From Roseomonas sp. (GTDB lineage: Bacteria; Pseudomonadota; Alphaproteobacteria; Acetobacterales; Acetobacteraceae), in NCBI GenBank assembly GCA_020249865.1, contig JADCEV010000024.1, positions 1 to 46,285 on the forward strand: DNA of 46,285 nucleotides, in the 5' to 3' direction. Shown here one piece after another: positions 39,243 to 46,285 of the stretch. The translations under genes were made by a program, and so were the position numbers. Below the pieces are notes generated by a model, which was not told the origin of the DNA, did not search any database, and saw nothing but the letters and a program-made list of their open reading frames with translations. Each line of letters starts with the position of its first letter. Within the stretch, counting starts at the first letter, position 1.

Positions 39243-40844
39243 ATGAGCCTGCCCGCCTTCGCTGAATTGCTGGAAAGGCTGGTCTTTTCCCCTGGCCGCA
39301 ACGCCAAGCTGGCGCTGCTTGGCCAATGGTTTGCCGGGCAGCCGGACCCGGAACGCGGCCTTGGCCTTGCCGCGATTACCGAAAGCCTCAAGCTCGCCAC
39401 CGCCAAACCAGCCATGCTGCGAGAGATCACCATGGCGCGGGTGGACCCCGAGCTGTTCCGGCTTTCCTATGATTATGTCGGCGATCTCGCGGAAACCATT
39501 GCGCTGATCTGGCCGAAGCGCGCCGGCGTGAATGCGCCGCCGCCCGCGCTTTCCGATATCATCGGCGCGCTGGAAACCGCGCCAAAGTCTGAGGTGCCGG
39601 CGCTGATCGCGGGCTGGCTGGATACACTCGATGCCAGCGGGCGCTTGGCGTTGATCAAGCTGCTGACGGGCGGGTTGCGGGTTGGGGTTTCGGCGCGCCT
39701 GGCGCGCGTGGCGCTGGCCGAATGGTCCGGCACAACGGTGGAAGCGATTGAGGAAGCTTGGCACGCCATCCCCGCGCCCTATGAAACGCTCTTCGCCTGG
39801 CTGGAAGGCCGCGCACCGCAGCCTGACCCGCGTGCTGCCCCCATCTTCCGGCCCCTGATGCTGGCGCATCCCTTGGAAGACGCTGATCTCGCCGCACTTG
39901 ATCCGGCTGCCTATTGCGCGGAATGGAAATGGGATGGCATTCGCGTGCAAGTCACTTCGGGGCCGGGAGGGGCAAGACTCTGGAGCCGGGGTGCTGAGGA
40001 TATCTCCGCAAGTTTTCCCGAAATCATTGCAGGCTTGGATTTCCACGCCGTTTTGGATGGCGAATTGCTGGTGCTGCGGGATGGCGAAGTCGCACCTTTC
40101 GCCGATTTGCAACAAAGGCTGAACCGCAAAAGCGTCACCGCCAAGATGCAGCGCGATTACCCGGTGGCGATCCGGCTTTACGATATGTTGTTTGAGGGCA
40201 CTGAGGATTTGCGCCCCCTGCCGTTTGCGGCGCGGCGTGCGCGGCTGGAAGCCTGGCATCAGCGCCAGCAACCGCAGCGCATGGATCTTTCCGCACTCAT
40301 TCCCTTCAGCCAGATCAGCAATTTGCAAGGCTTGCGCGATGGCGCGCGGGATGCGGCGATTGAAGGGCTCATGCTGAAGCGCGCCGATGGCCCCTATTTG
40401 CCTGGGCGCGTGAAGGGGCAATGGTGGAAATGGAAACGCGCGCCGCTCACGCTTGATACGGTGCTGATGTATGCGCAGCGCGGCCATGGCAAGCGCAGCA
40501 GCTTCTATTCGGATTACACTTTCGGCGTCTGGCGGGAAGACGGCGAATTGGTGCCGATCGGCAAGGCCTATTCCGGCTATACGGATGAGGAATTGGCCTG
40601 GCTTGATCGCTGGATCAGGAACCACACGGTGGATCGCTTCGGCCCGGTGCGGGAAGTGGAAAAGGAATTGGTGTTGGAGGTGGCTTTCGATGCCGCGCAG
40701 CGCAGCAGCCGGCATAAATCAGGCGTGGCGCTGCGCTTTCCCCGCATTGCGCGCATCAGGCGCGACAAGCCGGCCGAGGAAGCGGATCGGCTGGAGGCTG
40801 TGCTCGCGCTGATCTCGGATGGCGCTTCGGCTATTCGATCTTGA
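39243..40844 (+). CDS. ATP-dependent DNA ligase (repair-cluster type)
   Basis: 533 residues. An N-terminal DNA-binding helical domain (1-195) is followed by the nucleotidyltransferase domain with motif I K229 (EWKWDGIR) as the AMP-accepting lysine, motif III VLDGELLVL, motif IV EGLMLKRADGPY, and motif V QWWKWKR. A C-terminal OB fold ends near ALRFPRIARIRRDKP. This is the ligase of the ligase-associated DNA damage response group, sealing nicks in duplex DNA using ATP; NAD-dependent LigA is presumably elsewhere. Its final 14 bases overlap the convergent Bug receptor gene. The cluster is split by an antisense glycosyltransferase-like gene. Confidence 0.95.
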   Translation: MSLPAFAELLERLVFSPGRNAKLALLGQWFAGQPDPERGLGLAAITESLKLATAKPAMLREITMARVDPELFRLSYDYVGDLAETIALIWPKRAGVNAPPPALSDIIGALETAPKSEVPALIAGWLDTLDASGRLALIKLLTGGLRVGVSARLARVALAEWSGTTVEAIEEAWHAIPAPYETLFAWLEGRAPQPDPRAAPIFRPLMLAHPLEDADLAALDPAAYCAEWKWDGIRVQVTSGPGGARLWSRGAEDISASFPEIIAGLDFHAVLDGELLVLRDGEVAPFADLQQRLNRKSVTAKMQRDYPVAIRLYDMLFEGTEDLRPLPFAARRARLEAWHQRQQPQRMDLSALIPFSQISNLQGLRDGARDAAIEGLMLKRADGPYLPGRVKGQWWKWKRAPLTLDTVLMYAQRGHGKRSSFYSDYTFGVWREDGELVPIGKAYSGYTDEELAWLDRWIRNHTVDRFGPVREVEKELVLEVAFDAAQRSSRHKSGVALRFPRIARIRRDKPAEEADRLEAVLALISDGASAIRS

Positions 40845-41790
40845 GGCCGGTTTCGCGGATCAATTGCCGCACCAAATCGCGATCCTTTCTGATGCGTTCG
40901 GCAAAAGCATCGGCGCTTTCCGCCACCACATCATTGCCGGAAGCGGCCAGCCTTTGGCGCGTGGGATGATCCGTTGTGGCGTGGCGCAGGGCAGCTTCCA
41001 GCCGGGCGCGGATCGGCGCCGGCGTTGCAGAAGGCGCGAATAGCCCGTTCCAGCTTGTCAGATCAAAACCGGGAAAGCCGCTTTCGGCCAGGGTCGGCAA
41101 ATGGGCCAGGGTGCCGCGACGCTCGCCACTCGTCAGCGCAATGCCGCGGGCGCGGTCGTTCTGTATCACTGGGACGAAGCTATTGGCCGTGCCGATGGCG
41201 CCATCAATATTGCCGGCGGCGACATCGCGCGCAGATTCAGCGCCTCCGCGATAGGCGACATGTTCCATCTTGATGCCAGCGCGCAGCTCCAAAAGCGCGC
41301 CAGCCAAATGGCCGATGGTGCCAATGCCCGGCGTGCCATAGGTGAAGCCGGGCCGCGCCTTCACGGATGCGATGAATTCCGCGACATTGCGCGCGGGATA
41401 ATCGCGCTTCGTCACGAGCACATAGGGCAGCGCTACCGCTTGGCCGATTGGCACAAAGGCGGTCTCATAATCAAAGGGCAGGCCGCGATGGATCAACGGC
41501 GCCACCGCAAAGGCGAAGCTTTCGAAGAACAGCGTATAACCATCAGCCGGCGCATTCGCGACAATGCCCGCACCAATCGTGCCGCCTCCGCCGCTGCGAT
41601 TTTCCACAATGATGTTCTGGCCGAGGAATTCCGACATGCGCGGGATCAGCAGCCGCATCACCGTATCTGATTGCCCGCCCGGCGCGTAGGGCACCACGAC
41701 GCGAATGGGCCGCGCCGGGAAATCCTGCGCGCGGGCCAAACGCGGTGCGGCGAGAAAACCAGCGGCAAGCAATAGGGAACGGCGCTGCAT
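40831..41790 (-). CDS. Bug-family receptor coupled to amidase
   Basis: 319 residues from the chosen start. Signal peptide MQRRSLLLAAGFLAAPRLARAQ, then the family start FPARPIRVVVPYAPGGQSDTVMR, IVENRSGGGGTIGAGIVANAPADGYTLFF, and GTPGIGTIGHLAGALLEL. The first in-frame ATG (41796) overlaps the amidase stop but lies one base from the GAGGGGG ribosome binding site, while the ATG at 41790 is seven bases from it, so 41790 is preferred. It is a periplasmic small-carboxylate or amide binder; no TctAB permease is nearby. The tight linkage to the amidase suggests that it binds that enzyme's substrate or product. Confidence 0.9.
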   Translation of the reverse strand: MQRRSLLLAAGFLAAPRLARAQDFPARPIRVVVPYAPGGQSDTVMRLLIPRMSEFLGQNIIVENRSGGGGTIGAGIVANAPADGYTLFFESFAFAVAPLIHRGLPFDYETAFVPIGQAVALPYVLVTKRDYPARNVAEFIASVKARPGFTYGTPGIGTIGHLAGALLELRAGIKMEHVAYRGGAESARDVAAGNIDGAIGTANSFVPVIQNDRARGIALTSGERRGTLAHLPTLAESGFPGFDLTSWNGLFAPSATPAPIRARLEAALRHATTDHPTRQRLAASGNDVVAESADAFAERIRKDRDLVRQLIRETGLKIE

Positions 41791-41792
41791 GA

Positions 41793-43253
41793 TCATACCC
41801 CCTCAGCCGGTGGCACGGTTCCGGGCCTTGGCGTGATCGGCAAAAGCTTGTCCAGACCGGTCATCTTTTCGAACAAGGCCGCCACCTGCAAGGCGCGCGC
41901 ATCCTGCCGCGGGGGGGCCACAATATGCAGCCCAACCGGCCTGCCAAATTGATCAAAGCCGCACGGCACCGCCACAGCGGGGCAGCCCGCGAGTGTCGCA
42001 AAGGCATTGATCAGCGATCCGCCCATATAGTTCTCCAATTTCTTACCGCCGATGCTCTCAGGCGCGCGTAGCATCACATCAAAGGCGGGCGTGGCCGCGC
42101 CCGGCGTGATCAGCACATCATAACGCTTGAACAAATCACGCATGCTGATGAAGAAGCGCCGGCGTTCATGTTCCGCCCAAGCCAGGCGCGATGCGGTTTC
42201 CTTCAGGCCGCGCTCGGTCTGCCAGATGATATCGGGTTTGATCTTGTCCCGATGCTCTTGCAGCATTTTTTCGCGGTCCACCACGAAATGCTGGCTGCGT
42301 AGCACCAGAAACGCCTCATTCAAATCGCCAAGTTCGGGATGCGCTTCTTCCACCACGGCGCCAAGGGCTTCAAAGCGGCGGACTTCGCGCGCGCAAATTG
42401 CCTCCATCTCTCGGTCCATTGCGAGCGCGCCGCCGAAACGCGCGGTGAAGGCGATGCGCTTGGGTGCCTCAGCCTCGGCTGCCGCAACCGCCGCCGCGTA
42501 CGGGCGTGCTGGTGCTTCCCAGGTCAGCGGATCGGCCAAATCCCAACCCGCCATGGCGTCCAGGAACAGCGCGAGGTCAGGGATATTGCGCGCCATTGGC
42601 CCATTCACCGAAAGCGGCGAATAGAGATCATCGGCCGTCCCCCGGCTCACGCGCCCCGGCGAGGGCCTGAGCCCCACCACGGAACAATAGGTGGCAGGGC
42701 GGCGCAGAGACCCGCCATGATCTGACCCATGCGCCAACCACACCTGGCCCGTCGCCAGCGCAACCGCGCCACCCCCGGTAGAACCGCCGCAGGTGAGCGC
42801 GGTATTCCAAGGATTGCGCGTGCGGCCAAACACCTCATTGAAGGTGGAACCACCCGCGCCGAATTCGGGCGTATTGGATTTGGCAATGACAATACCGCCC
42901 TTGCGTTCGATGCGCTCCACCAGCGGATGGCTTTCGCGCGGCACATAATCAGCGAAGATCGGGCTGCCATAGGTGGTGCGCACACCGGCCACTTCCGCGA
43001 GATCCTTGATGGCAACGGGAATGCCGCCCAGCCAGCCGGCTTCACCTTCCGCTTCGCGGCGTTTGCCGGCCATCAGTGCGCGGGCATGGTCGCGCGCGCG
43101 GTCAAGGCAGAGTGTTGGCAGCGCATTCACCGCGCCATCCACCGCGGCAATGCGCGCCTCGGCCGCGTCAATCAGGTCAAGCGGCGTGATATCGCCCGCT
43201 TTCAGCCTGGCGGCGGCTTCCGTGGCACTCAGGCGAATCAATTCATCAGACAT
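41793..43253 (-). CDS. Amidase-signature family hydrolase
   Basis: 486 residues with the Ser-cisSer-Lys triad visible: K83 (PVAIKDL), S158 (CGGSTGGGAVALATG) and S182 (DHGGSLRRPATYC). The glycine-serine-rich signature has Thr in place of the second Ser of the usual GGSSGG, which is a tolerated variation. It hydrolyses an amide (or ester) to the acid; substrate unknown, and GatA identity is unlikely because no gatB or gatC is beside it. No signal peptide, so cytosolic. Its stop is two bases before the start of the Bug receptor gene, forming a two-gene unit. The PaiB-like gene is divergent, 59 bases away. Confidence 0.92.
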   Translation of the reverse strand: MSDELIRLSATEAAARLKAGDITPLDLIDAAEARIAAVDGAVNALPTLCLDRARDHARALMAGKRREAEGEAGWLGGIPVAIKDLAEVAGVRTTYGSPIFADYVPRESHPLVERIERKGGIVIAKSNTPEFGAGGSTFNEVFGRTRNPWNTALTCGGSTGGGAVALATGQVWLAHGSDHGGSLRRPATYCSVVGLRPSPGRVSRGTADDLYSPLSVNGPMARNIPDLALFLDAMAGWDLADPLTWEAPARPYAAAVAAAEAEAPKRIAFTARFGGALAMDREMEAICAREVRRFEALGAVVEEAHPELGDLNEAFLVLRSQHFVVDREKMLQEHRDKIKPDIIWQTERGLKETASRLAWAEHERRRFFISMRDLFKRYDVLITPGAATPAFDVMLRAPESIGGKKLENYMGGSLINAFATLAGCPAVAVPCGFDQFGRPVGLHIVAPPRQDARALQVAALFEKMTGLDKLLPITPRPGTVPPAEGV

Positions 43254-43312
43254 ACGACTTTTCCCCTTAGCCGAGACAGGCTAACAGCAATCCAGGTTTG
43301 GAGAAGGCCCAG

Positions 43313-43948
43313 ATGTATAATCCGCCTCTGTTTCGCGAAGATCGCCCTGAAATCCTGCACACCATCCTGCGTGAGGCGCGGCTGGCGATTTTGGTGAGCG
43401 CGGGGGCGGATGGCGTGCCGGAAGCGACCCATTTGCCGTTGCAATTCGTGGCCGATGAAGGGCCGCACGGCACGCTTTACGGGCATCTGGCCAAGGCCAA
43501 TCCGCATTGGCGCGGGCTGGCCGCCGCTGGCCGCGCACGTGCGATTTTCATGGGGCCAGAGGCTTATGTCTCGCCATCCTTCTACGCCTCCAAGAAGGAA
43601 CATGGGAAGGTCGTGCCGACCTGGAATTACGTGGCTGTGCATGCCATCGGCACGGTTGAGGTGTTTGAGGATGCCACGCGGCTGCATGCGCTGGTGGACC
43701 GGCTGACCAATCACCATGAAGCGCCACGCGCCACGCCTTGGGCGGTGGATGATGCGCCGGGGGATTTCATTGCCTCACAGCTCAAGGGCATTGTCGGGCT
43801 GCGCATGGAAATCGCAACGCTGATCGGCAAGCGCAAGCTCAGCCAGAACCGGCCGGAACAGGACCGGCATGGCGTGATGGAAGGCCTGGGCAATAGCGCG
43901 GATGCGCGGGATCGCGATGTGGCGGCGCTGATGCAACGGGGCGATTGA
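43313..43948 (+). CDS. PaiB-family FMN-binding protein
   Basis: 211 residues starting MYNPPLFREDRPEILHTILREARLAILV, the typical PaiB N-terminus. Further family segments are HLPLQF, GTLYGHLAKANPHWR, ARAIFMGPEAYVSPSFYASK, VVPTWNYVAVHAIG and a C-terminal IVGLRMEIATLIGKRKLSQNR. PaiB proteins have a split-barrel flavin-binding fold and are annotated as negative transcriptional regulators of sporulation or protease genes in Bacillus; in proteobacteria the role is unclear and may be enzymatic. ATG at 43313 is chosen because GGAGAAGG lies about six bases upstream; the TTG at 43298 is inside that site. It converges on a lipoprotein gene with eight bases between. Confidence 0.88.
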   Translation: MYNPPLFREDRPEILHTILREARLAILVSAGADGVPEATHLPLQFVADEGPHGTLYGHLAKANPHWRGLAAAGRARAIFMGPEAYVSPSFYASKKEHGKVVPTWNYVAVHAIGTVEVFEDATRLHALVDRLTNHHEAPRATPWAVDDAPGDFIASQLKGIVGLRMEIATLIGKRKLSQNRPEQDRHGVMEGLGNSADARDRDVAALMQRGD

Positions 43949-43956
43949 CGCCCGCG

Positions 43957-44724
43957 CTACATCACCGCCTCAGGACCAAATCTTGGAATAAAGACGCGCC
44001 CGTCTGAGCGCAGGCCGGGGCTTGGCTGAAGCCCCGCCGCGGCGCGCGTGACTTCCGCGATCAACCGCGCCACTTCGCCTTCCAATTCAAACAACCGCCC
44101 CGAATCCCCGGGGCGAAAGGCTGCGGTGGCGCGCACGCGCAATTCCTGCCCGGCAACGCCCGTTGAACACGCCACATGCAGCGTGCCCTGACCTTGCAGA
44201 ACAACCCGCCCCGTCACGCAGCGCTGCGAAGGCGCATCGGGAATCCACACCAGGCGCATGCGCGCCACATCGCCGGGCGCATTGGCGCGGACGCTGGCCT
44301 TGCTGGCATTGAAGCCCGCCGCCACCGCAGCCGAGGCAAAGCCATCCGGCACTTCCATCCCGTGATCATTCACCGCCACCGTCGCCCAGCTTCCATGGCC
44401 GGGCAGGGTATAGCGAACATACATCTGGCTGAGGCCATTGCGCGCAATCGCCCCCTCATCCGGCGGGCCGACAGCGCGCACCCAGGGCCCGACACGCAAG
44501 GGCAGGCGCGCCGCTACCGCCTGGGTTCTTTCGGATGGCTGGGCAGGGGCTATCGCGACGCCACCGGGTCCGGGCGGTCCGGGCAGGTCATTCGGGTAAA
44601 GCTGGGTTATCTGCACATCCGGAACAGGCGCTTGCGTCACCGGTTGCGCTTCAGGCGGCAGTGGCTGTTCCGCACAGCCCAGCGCCGCCATGGCGAATAG
44701 CAGGGCAAAGGCGGCGCGGCGCAT
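43957..44724 (-). CDS. Putative lipoprotein, unknown function
   Basis: 255 residues with a lipoprotein signal MRRAAFALLFAMAALGCAEQ (lipobox ALGC, C17). A Pro/Gln-rich stretch follows (QPLPPEAQPVTQAPVPD, PGPPGPGGVAIAPAQP), then a folded part with VRYTLPGHGSWATVAVNDHG, VWIPDAPSQRCVTGRVVLQG and two cysteines. I do not recognise the family. It should be anchored to the inner or outer membrane facing the periplasm. It is the last gene of dsbB-coq7-lipoprotein, with its ATG sharing one base with the coq7 stop (TAATG). The link to DsbB suggests the two cysteines might form a disulfide, but that is speculation. Confidence 0.75.
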   Translation of the reverse strand: MRRAAFALLFAMAALGCAEQPLPPEAQPVTQAPVPDVQITQLYPNDLPGPPGPGGVAIAPAQPSERTQAVAARLPLRVGPWVRAVGPPDEGAIARNGLSQMYVRYTLPGHGSWATVAVNDHGMEVPDGFASAAVAAGFNASKASVRANAPGDVARMRLVWIPDAPSQRCVTGRVVLQGQGTLHVACSTGVAGQELRVRATAAFRPGDSGRLFELEGEVARLIAEVTRAAAGLQPSPGLRSDGRVFIPRFGPEAVM

Positions 44725-45278
44725 TACACGCGCTCACTGATCTTGATGGCAATCTTGCAGCCAGTCTTGATCGCCGCACTCAGCAGCCGATAGGCGGGCG
44801 CCTGTTCCGCTTCGTGTTCAAGGCCGGTGTCGCGATGTTCCAATTCCTCGGCACGGAAGCGGGCGATATCGGCGCGCAGTTCCGCCTCATCATCTCCAAG
44901 CGTGTCCTCCTGGGCGCGGTAATGCTCATCAATCGCTTCTTCCACCGCGACGGTGCAGGCCATGGCGCCGCGATGGCCAAGAAGCGCGGTCGCTGCCCCA
45001 AGCGCGAAGCCCGCAACATGCCAAAAGGGCAGCAGGGCCGTCGGGCGCACGCGGCGTTCGCCAATCAGGCGCGAAAACGTGTCCAGATGGACCTGTTCCT
45101 GCGCCTTCATATGTTCGATCAGCGGGCCGTATTTGGTGCGGCCCAATACGGCCAATTGGCCCTCATAAATGCGTTTCGCGCCGTATTCGCCGGCATGATC
45201 CACACGGATGGTGCGTTCCACCACCTCACGCGCCGTGGGGTCGCCAGGCAGGCGGTATTCGGCGGTCTTGCGTGTCAT
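44724..45278 (-). CDS. coq7: Demethoxyubiquinone hydroxylase Coq7
   Basis: 184 residues, the usual Coq7 size. The di-iron ligands are visible as E (DHAGEYGAKRIYEGQ), E-x-x-H in KAQEQVHLDTF, E in VAVEEAIDEHY, and E-x-x-H in AEELEHRDTG. It hydroxylates demethoxyubiquinone, a late step in ubiquinone synthesis, as a peripheral membrane di-iron protein using O2. Many alphaproteobacteria use Coq7 where gammaproteobacteria use UbiF. The ATG overlaps the dsbB stop by four bases, so translation is coupled. The C-terminal extension KTGCKIAIKISERV is family-like. Confidence 0.95.
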   Translation of the reverse strand: MTRKTAEYRLPGDPTAREVVERTIRVDHAGEYGAKRIYEGQLAVLGRTKYGPLIEHMKAQEQVHLDTFSRLIGERRVRPTALLPFWHVAGFALGAATALLGHRGAMACTVAVEEAIDEHYRAQEDTLGDDEAELRADIARFRAEELEHRDTGLEHEAEQAPAYRLLSAAIKTGCKIAIKISERV

Positions 45279-45751
45279 GCTCTTGCTCCTTGCCGGGCGA
45301 GGCCTAGGGAAAGCGCCCCAAGGCCCAAACCATACACCATATTCATTGCCGCCATCGAAATGGGAAGGCCAGGGATCAGAAAAGCCGGCGCATCGCAGGG
45401 CTTGTTCGGGATGGGGGCGAGGCTTTTCAGCATATCCTCAATGCTCATTGCCCCACCTGCCGTTGCGGCCTTGCAGCCCGCCAAGGGAGAGGGCCAGAAG
45501 CCTTGCTCCACCCCGAGATGAAACCCGCCCAAAGCACCGGAAGTGAGCGCGGCCAAGCCGGCGAGGCTGAGCAGCACCCCAGCGAAAGGCGGCAGCGCCA
45601 ACGCCAGGGCCGCGAAGCCCGCCGCCGCCCAATAGGGCCAGCGTTGCCATAGGCAAAGCTCGCAGGGTGCCAGCCCCAGCCAAGTCTCGCTGGCCTGCGC
45701 CAAAAGCGGGGCGGCGGCGGCCAGGGCCAGGATGATCAAAGCGCGCTTCAT
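45275..45751 (-). CDS. dsbB: Disulfide bond formation protein B
   Basis: 158 residues from ATG 45751 with four membrane helices. The first periplasmic pair is C30/C33 in APCELCLWQRWPYW, the strong DsbB signature; the second is C93 (LAGCKA) and C119 (NKPCDAP). DsbB reoxidises DsbA and passes electrons to ubiquinone in the inner membrane. The frame is open to 45796, but those residues (MGPVASGAVARNLSP) are not expected in the family. The stop overlaps the start of coq7, which makes ubiquinone, giving a plausible functional link. No dsbA gene is in the window. The Shine-Dalgarno before ATG 45751 is weak. Confidence 0.92.
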   Translation of the reverse strand: MKRALIILALAAAAPLLAQASETWLGLAPCELCLWQRWPYWAAAGFAALALALPPFAGVLLSLAGLAALTSGALGGFHLGVEQGFWPSPLAGCKAATAGGAMSIEDMLKSLAPIPNKPCDAPAFLIPGLPISMAAMNMVYGLGLGALSLGLARQGARA

Positions 45752-45840
45752 GGGGGAGAGATTGCGCGCCACGGCGCCGCTTGCAACTGGACCCATCAGG
45801 CGCTGGGCTTTAGGCTGCCCCCAGGTAAGGGAGATCAGTG

Positions 45841-46285
45841 ATGCGCAAGCTTTGGGGCCGGACCAGTTCCAGCAATGTGATGAAGGTGCTGTGGCTGATG
45901 GAAGAGCTCGGCCTTTCCTATGAAAGGATTGATGCCGGCGGCGCCTTTGGCCGCACCAAGGAACCGGAATACCGCGCCATGAACCCGATGGGGCTGGTGC
46001 CGACCTTGCAGGAAGAAGATGGCTGGGCGCTGTGGGAGAGCAACACGATCTGCCGTTATTTGTGCAATACTGAGGCGCCGGATAGCCCGATCTACCCGCG
46101 CGATGCGCGCCAAAGGGCGGCAGTGGAAACCTGGATGGATTGGACGCTTGGGCATCTGACGGCGCCGATGGTGACGATCTTCTTCACCCATGTGCGCCTG
46201 CCGGAACCGGAACGCGATGGGAAGGAAGAGGCCAAGGCGCGGGATGAAGCGGGCCGGCTTTGGACCATTGTGGACAGGAAGCTTG
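45841..46285 (+). CDS. Glutathione S-transferase, N-terminal part (cut by window edge)
   Basis: 148 codons are visible before the window ends. The thioredoxin-like domain starts MRKLWGRTSSSNVMKVLWLMEELGL; the TSSSNVMKV segment supplies the active-site serine typical of the GstA/theta-like type. It continues to RAMNPMGLVPTLQEEDGWALWESNTICRYL, where VPTL holds the cis-proline and ES the glutathione-binding pair. The helical domain begins near residue 90. Unrelated in sequence detail to the GST at 2690, which uses a different active-site segment. AAGGGAG lies upstream of the ATG. Divergent from dsbB, with 89 bases between. The end of the gene is not visible. Confidence 0.93.
   Translation, partial: MRKLWGRTSSSNVMKVLWLMEELGLSYERIDAGGAFGRTKEPEYRAMNPMGLVPTLQEEDGWALWESNTICRYLCNTEAPDSPIYPRDARQRAAVETWMDWTLGHLTAPMVTIFFTHVRLPEPERDGKEEAKARDEAGRLWTIVDRKL

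Noticed and set aside
39180-40715. 511-codon open frame on the minus strand
   Set aside because: Complete overlap with the DNA ligase, whose motifs are unambiguous; the antisense frame shows no family features.

Overview
The window is a dense, GC-rich chromosomal segment with short intergenic gaps. Gene content suggests an alphaproteobacterium, most likely of the Acetobacteraceae (Roseomonas-like). The clues are a CIRCE-controlled groESL operon, an alphaproteobacterial Usg-family protein, a small protein starting with an HNGGPPLDEEE motif, Bug-type tripartite tricarboxylate receptors, Coq7-type ubiquinone hydroxylation and a ligase-associated DNA-repair cluster. The assignment is inferred from protein resemblance, not from a marker gene. 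I saw no rRNA, tRNA, CRISPR array, insertion sequence or phage gene. All genes that lie wholly inside the window look intact.

Layout. 1-830: start of groEL, groES, and a promoter carrying one CIRCE operator plus a second CIRCE-like repeat, then a large palindrome. 847-4886: Usg protein, a tandem PPC/DUF296 protein and an NTF2-like protein on the plus strand; a GST coupled to a small conserved protein, an aminotransferase and a small secreted protein on the minus strand. 4944-11106 (minus): envelope-stress-like block of HtrA protease, OmpR-type regulator and histidine kinase, preceded by the helicase HrpB and a Cys/Pro-rich secreted protein. 11207-14603 (plus): DsbD/ScsB-type disulfide reductase and an unknown 396-residue protein. 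14616-19420 (minus): an operon of an unusually long (903 aa) Orn/Lys/Arg-decarboxylase-family enzyme and an AspT-family antiporter, behind a long structured leader.

19421-27901: a crotonase-fold protein lacking the usual catalytic glutamates, divergent from a CaiB/BaiF CoA-transferase; an MFS transporter; a LrgAB pair; an orphan peptide-type ABC binding protein; an orphan Bug receptor; and a DAO-type flavin oxidase. 28030-31639: PHO box and phnC-phnD-phnE-phnE, divergent from the oxidase. 31718-34047: DHA2 transporter converging on a DUF169 protein. 34069-40844: ligase-associated DNA-damage-response genes (PdeM, Lhr-like helicase, MBL exonuclease, ATP-dependent ligase) with an antisense glycosyltransferase-like gene inside. 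40831-46285: amidase plus Bug receptor operon, PaiB-like protein, dsbB-coq7-lipoprotein operon, and the start of a second GST.

How genes work together. The decarboxylase and antiporter form a candidate amino-acid decarboxylation/antiport cycle (acid resistance or proton-motive-force generation) of unknown substrate. The PHO box ties the phn importer to phosphate starvation, and the divergent oxidase may process an imported aminophosphonate. DsbB passes electrons to ubiquinone, and its overlapping partner coq7 makes ubiquinone. The four repair genes are a known co-occurring set.
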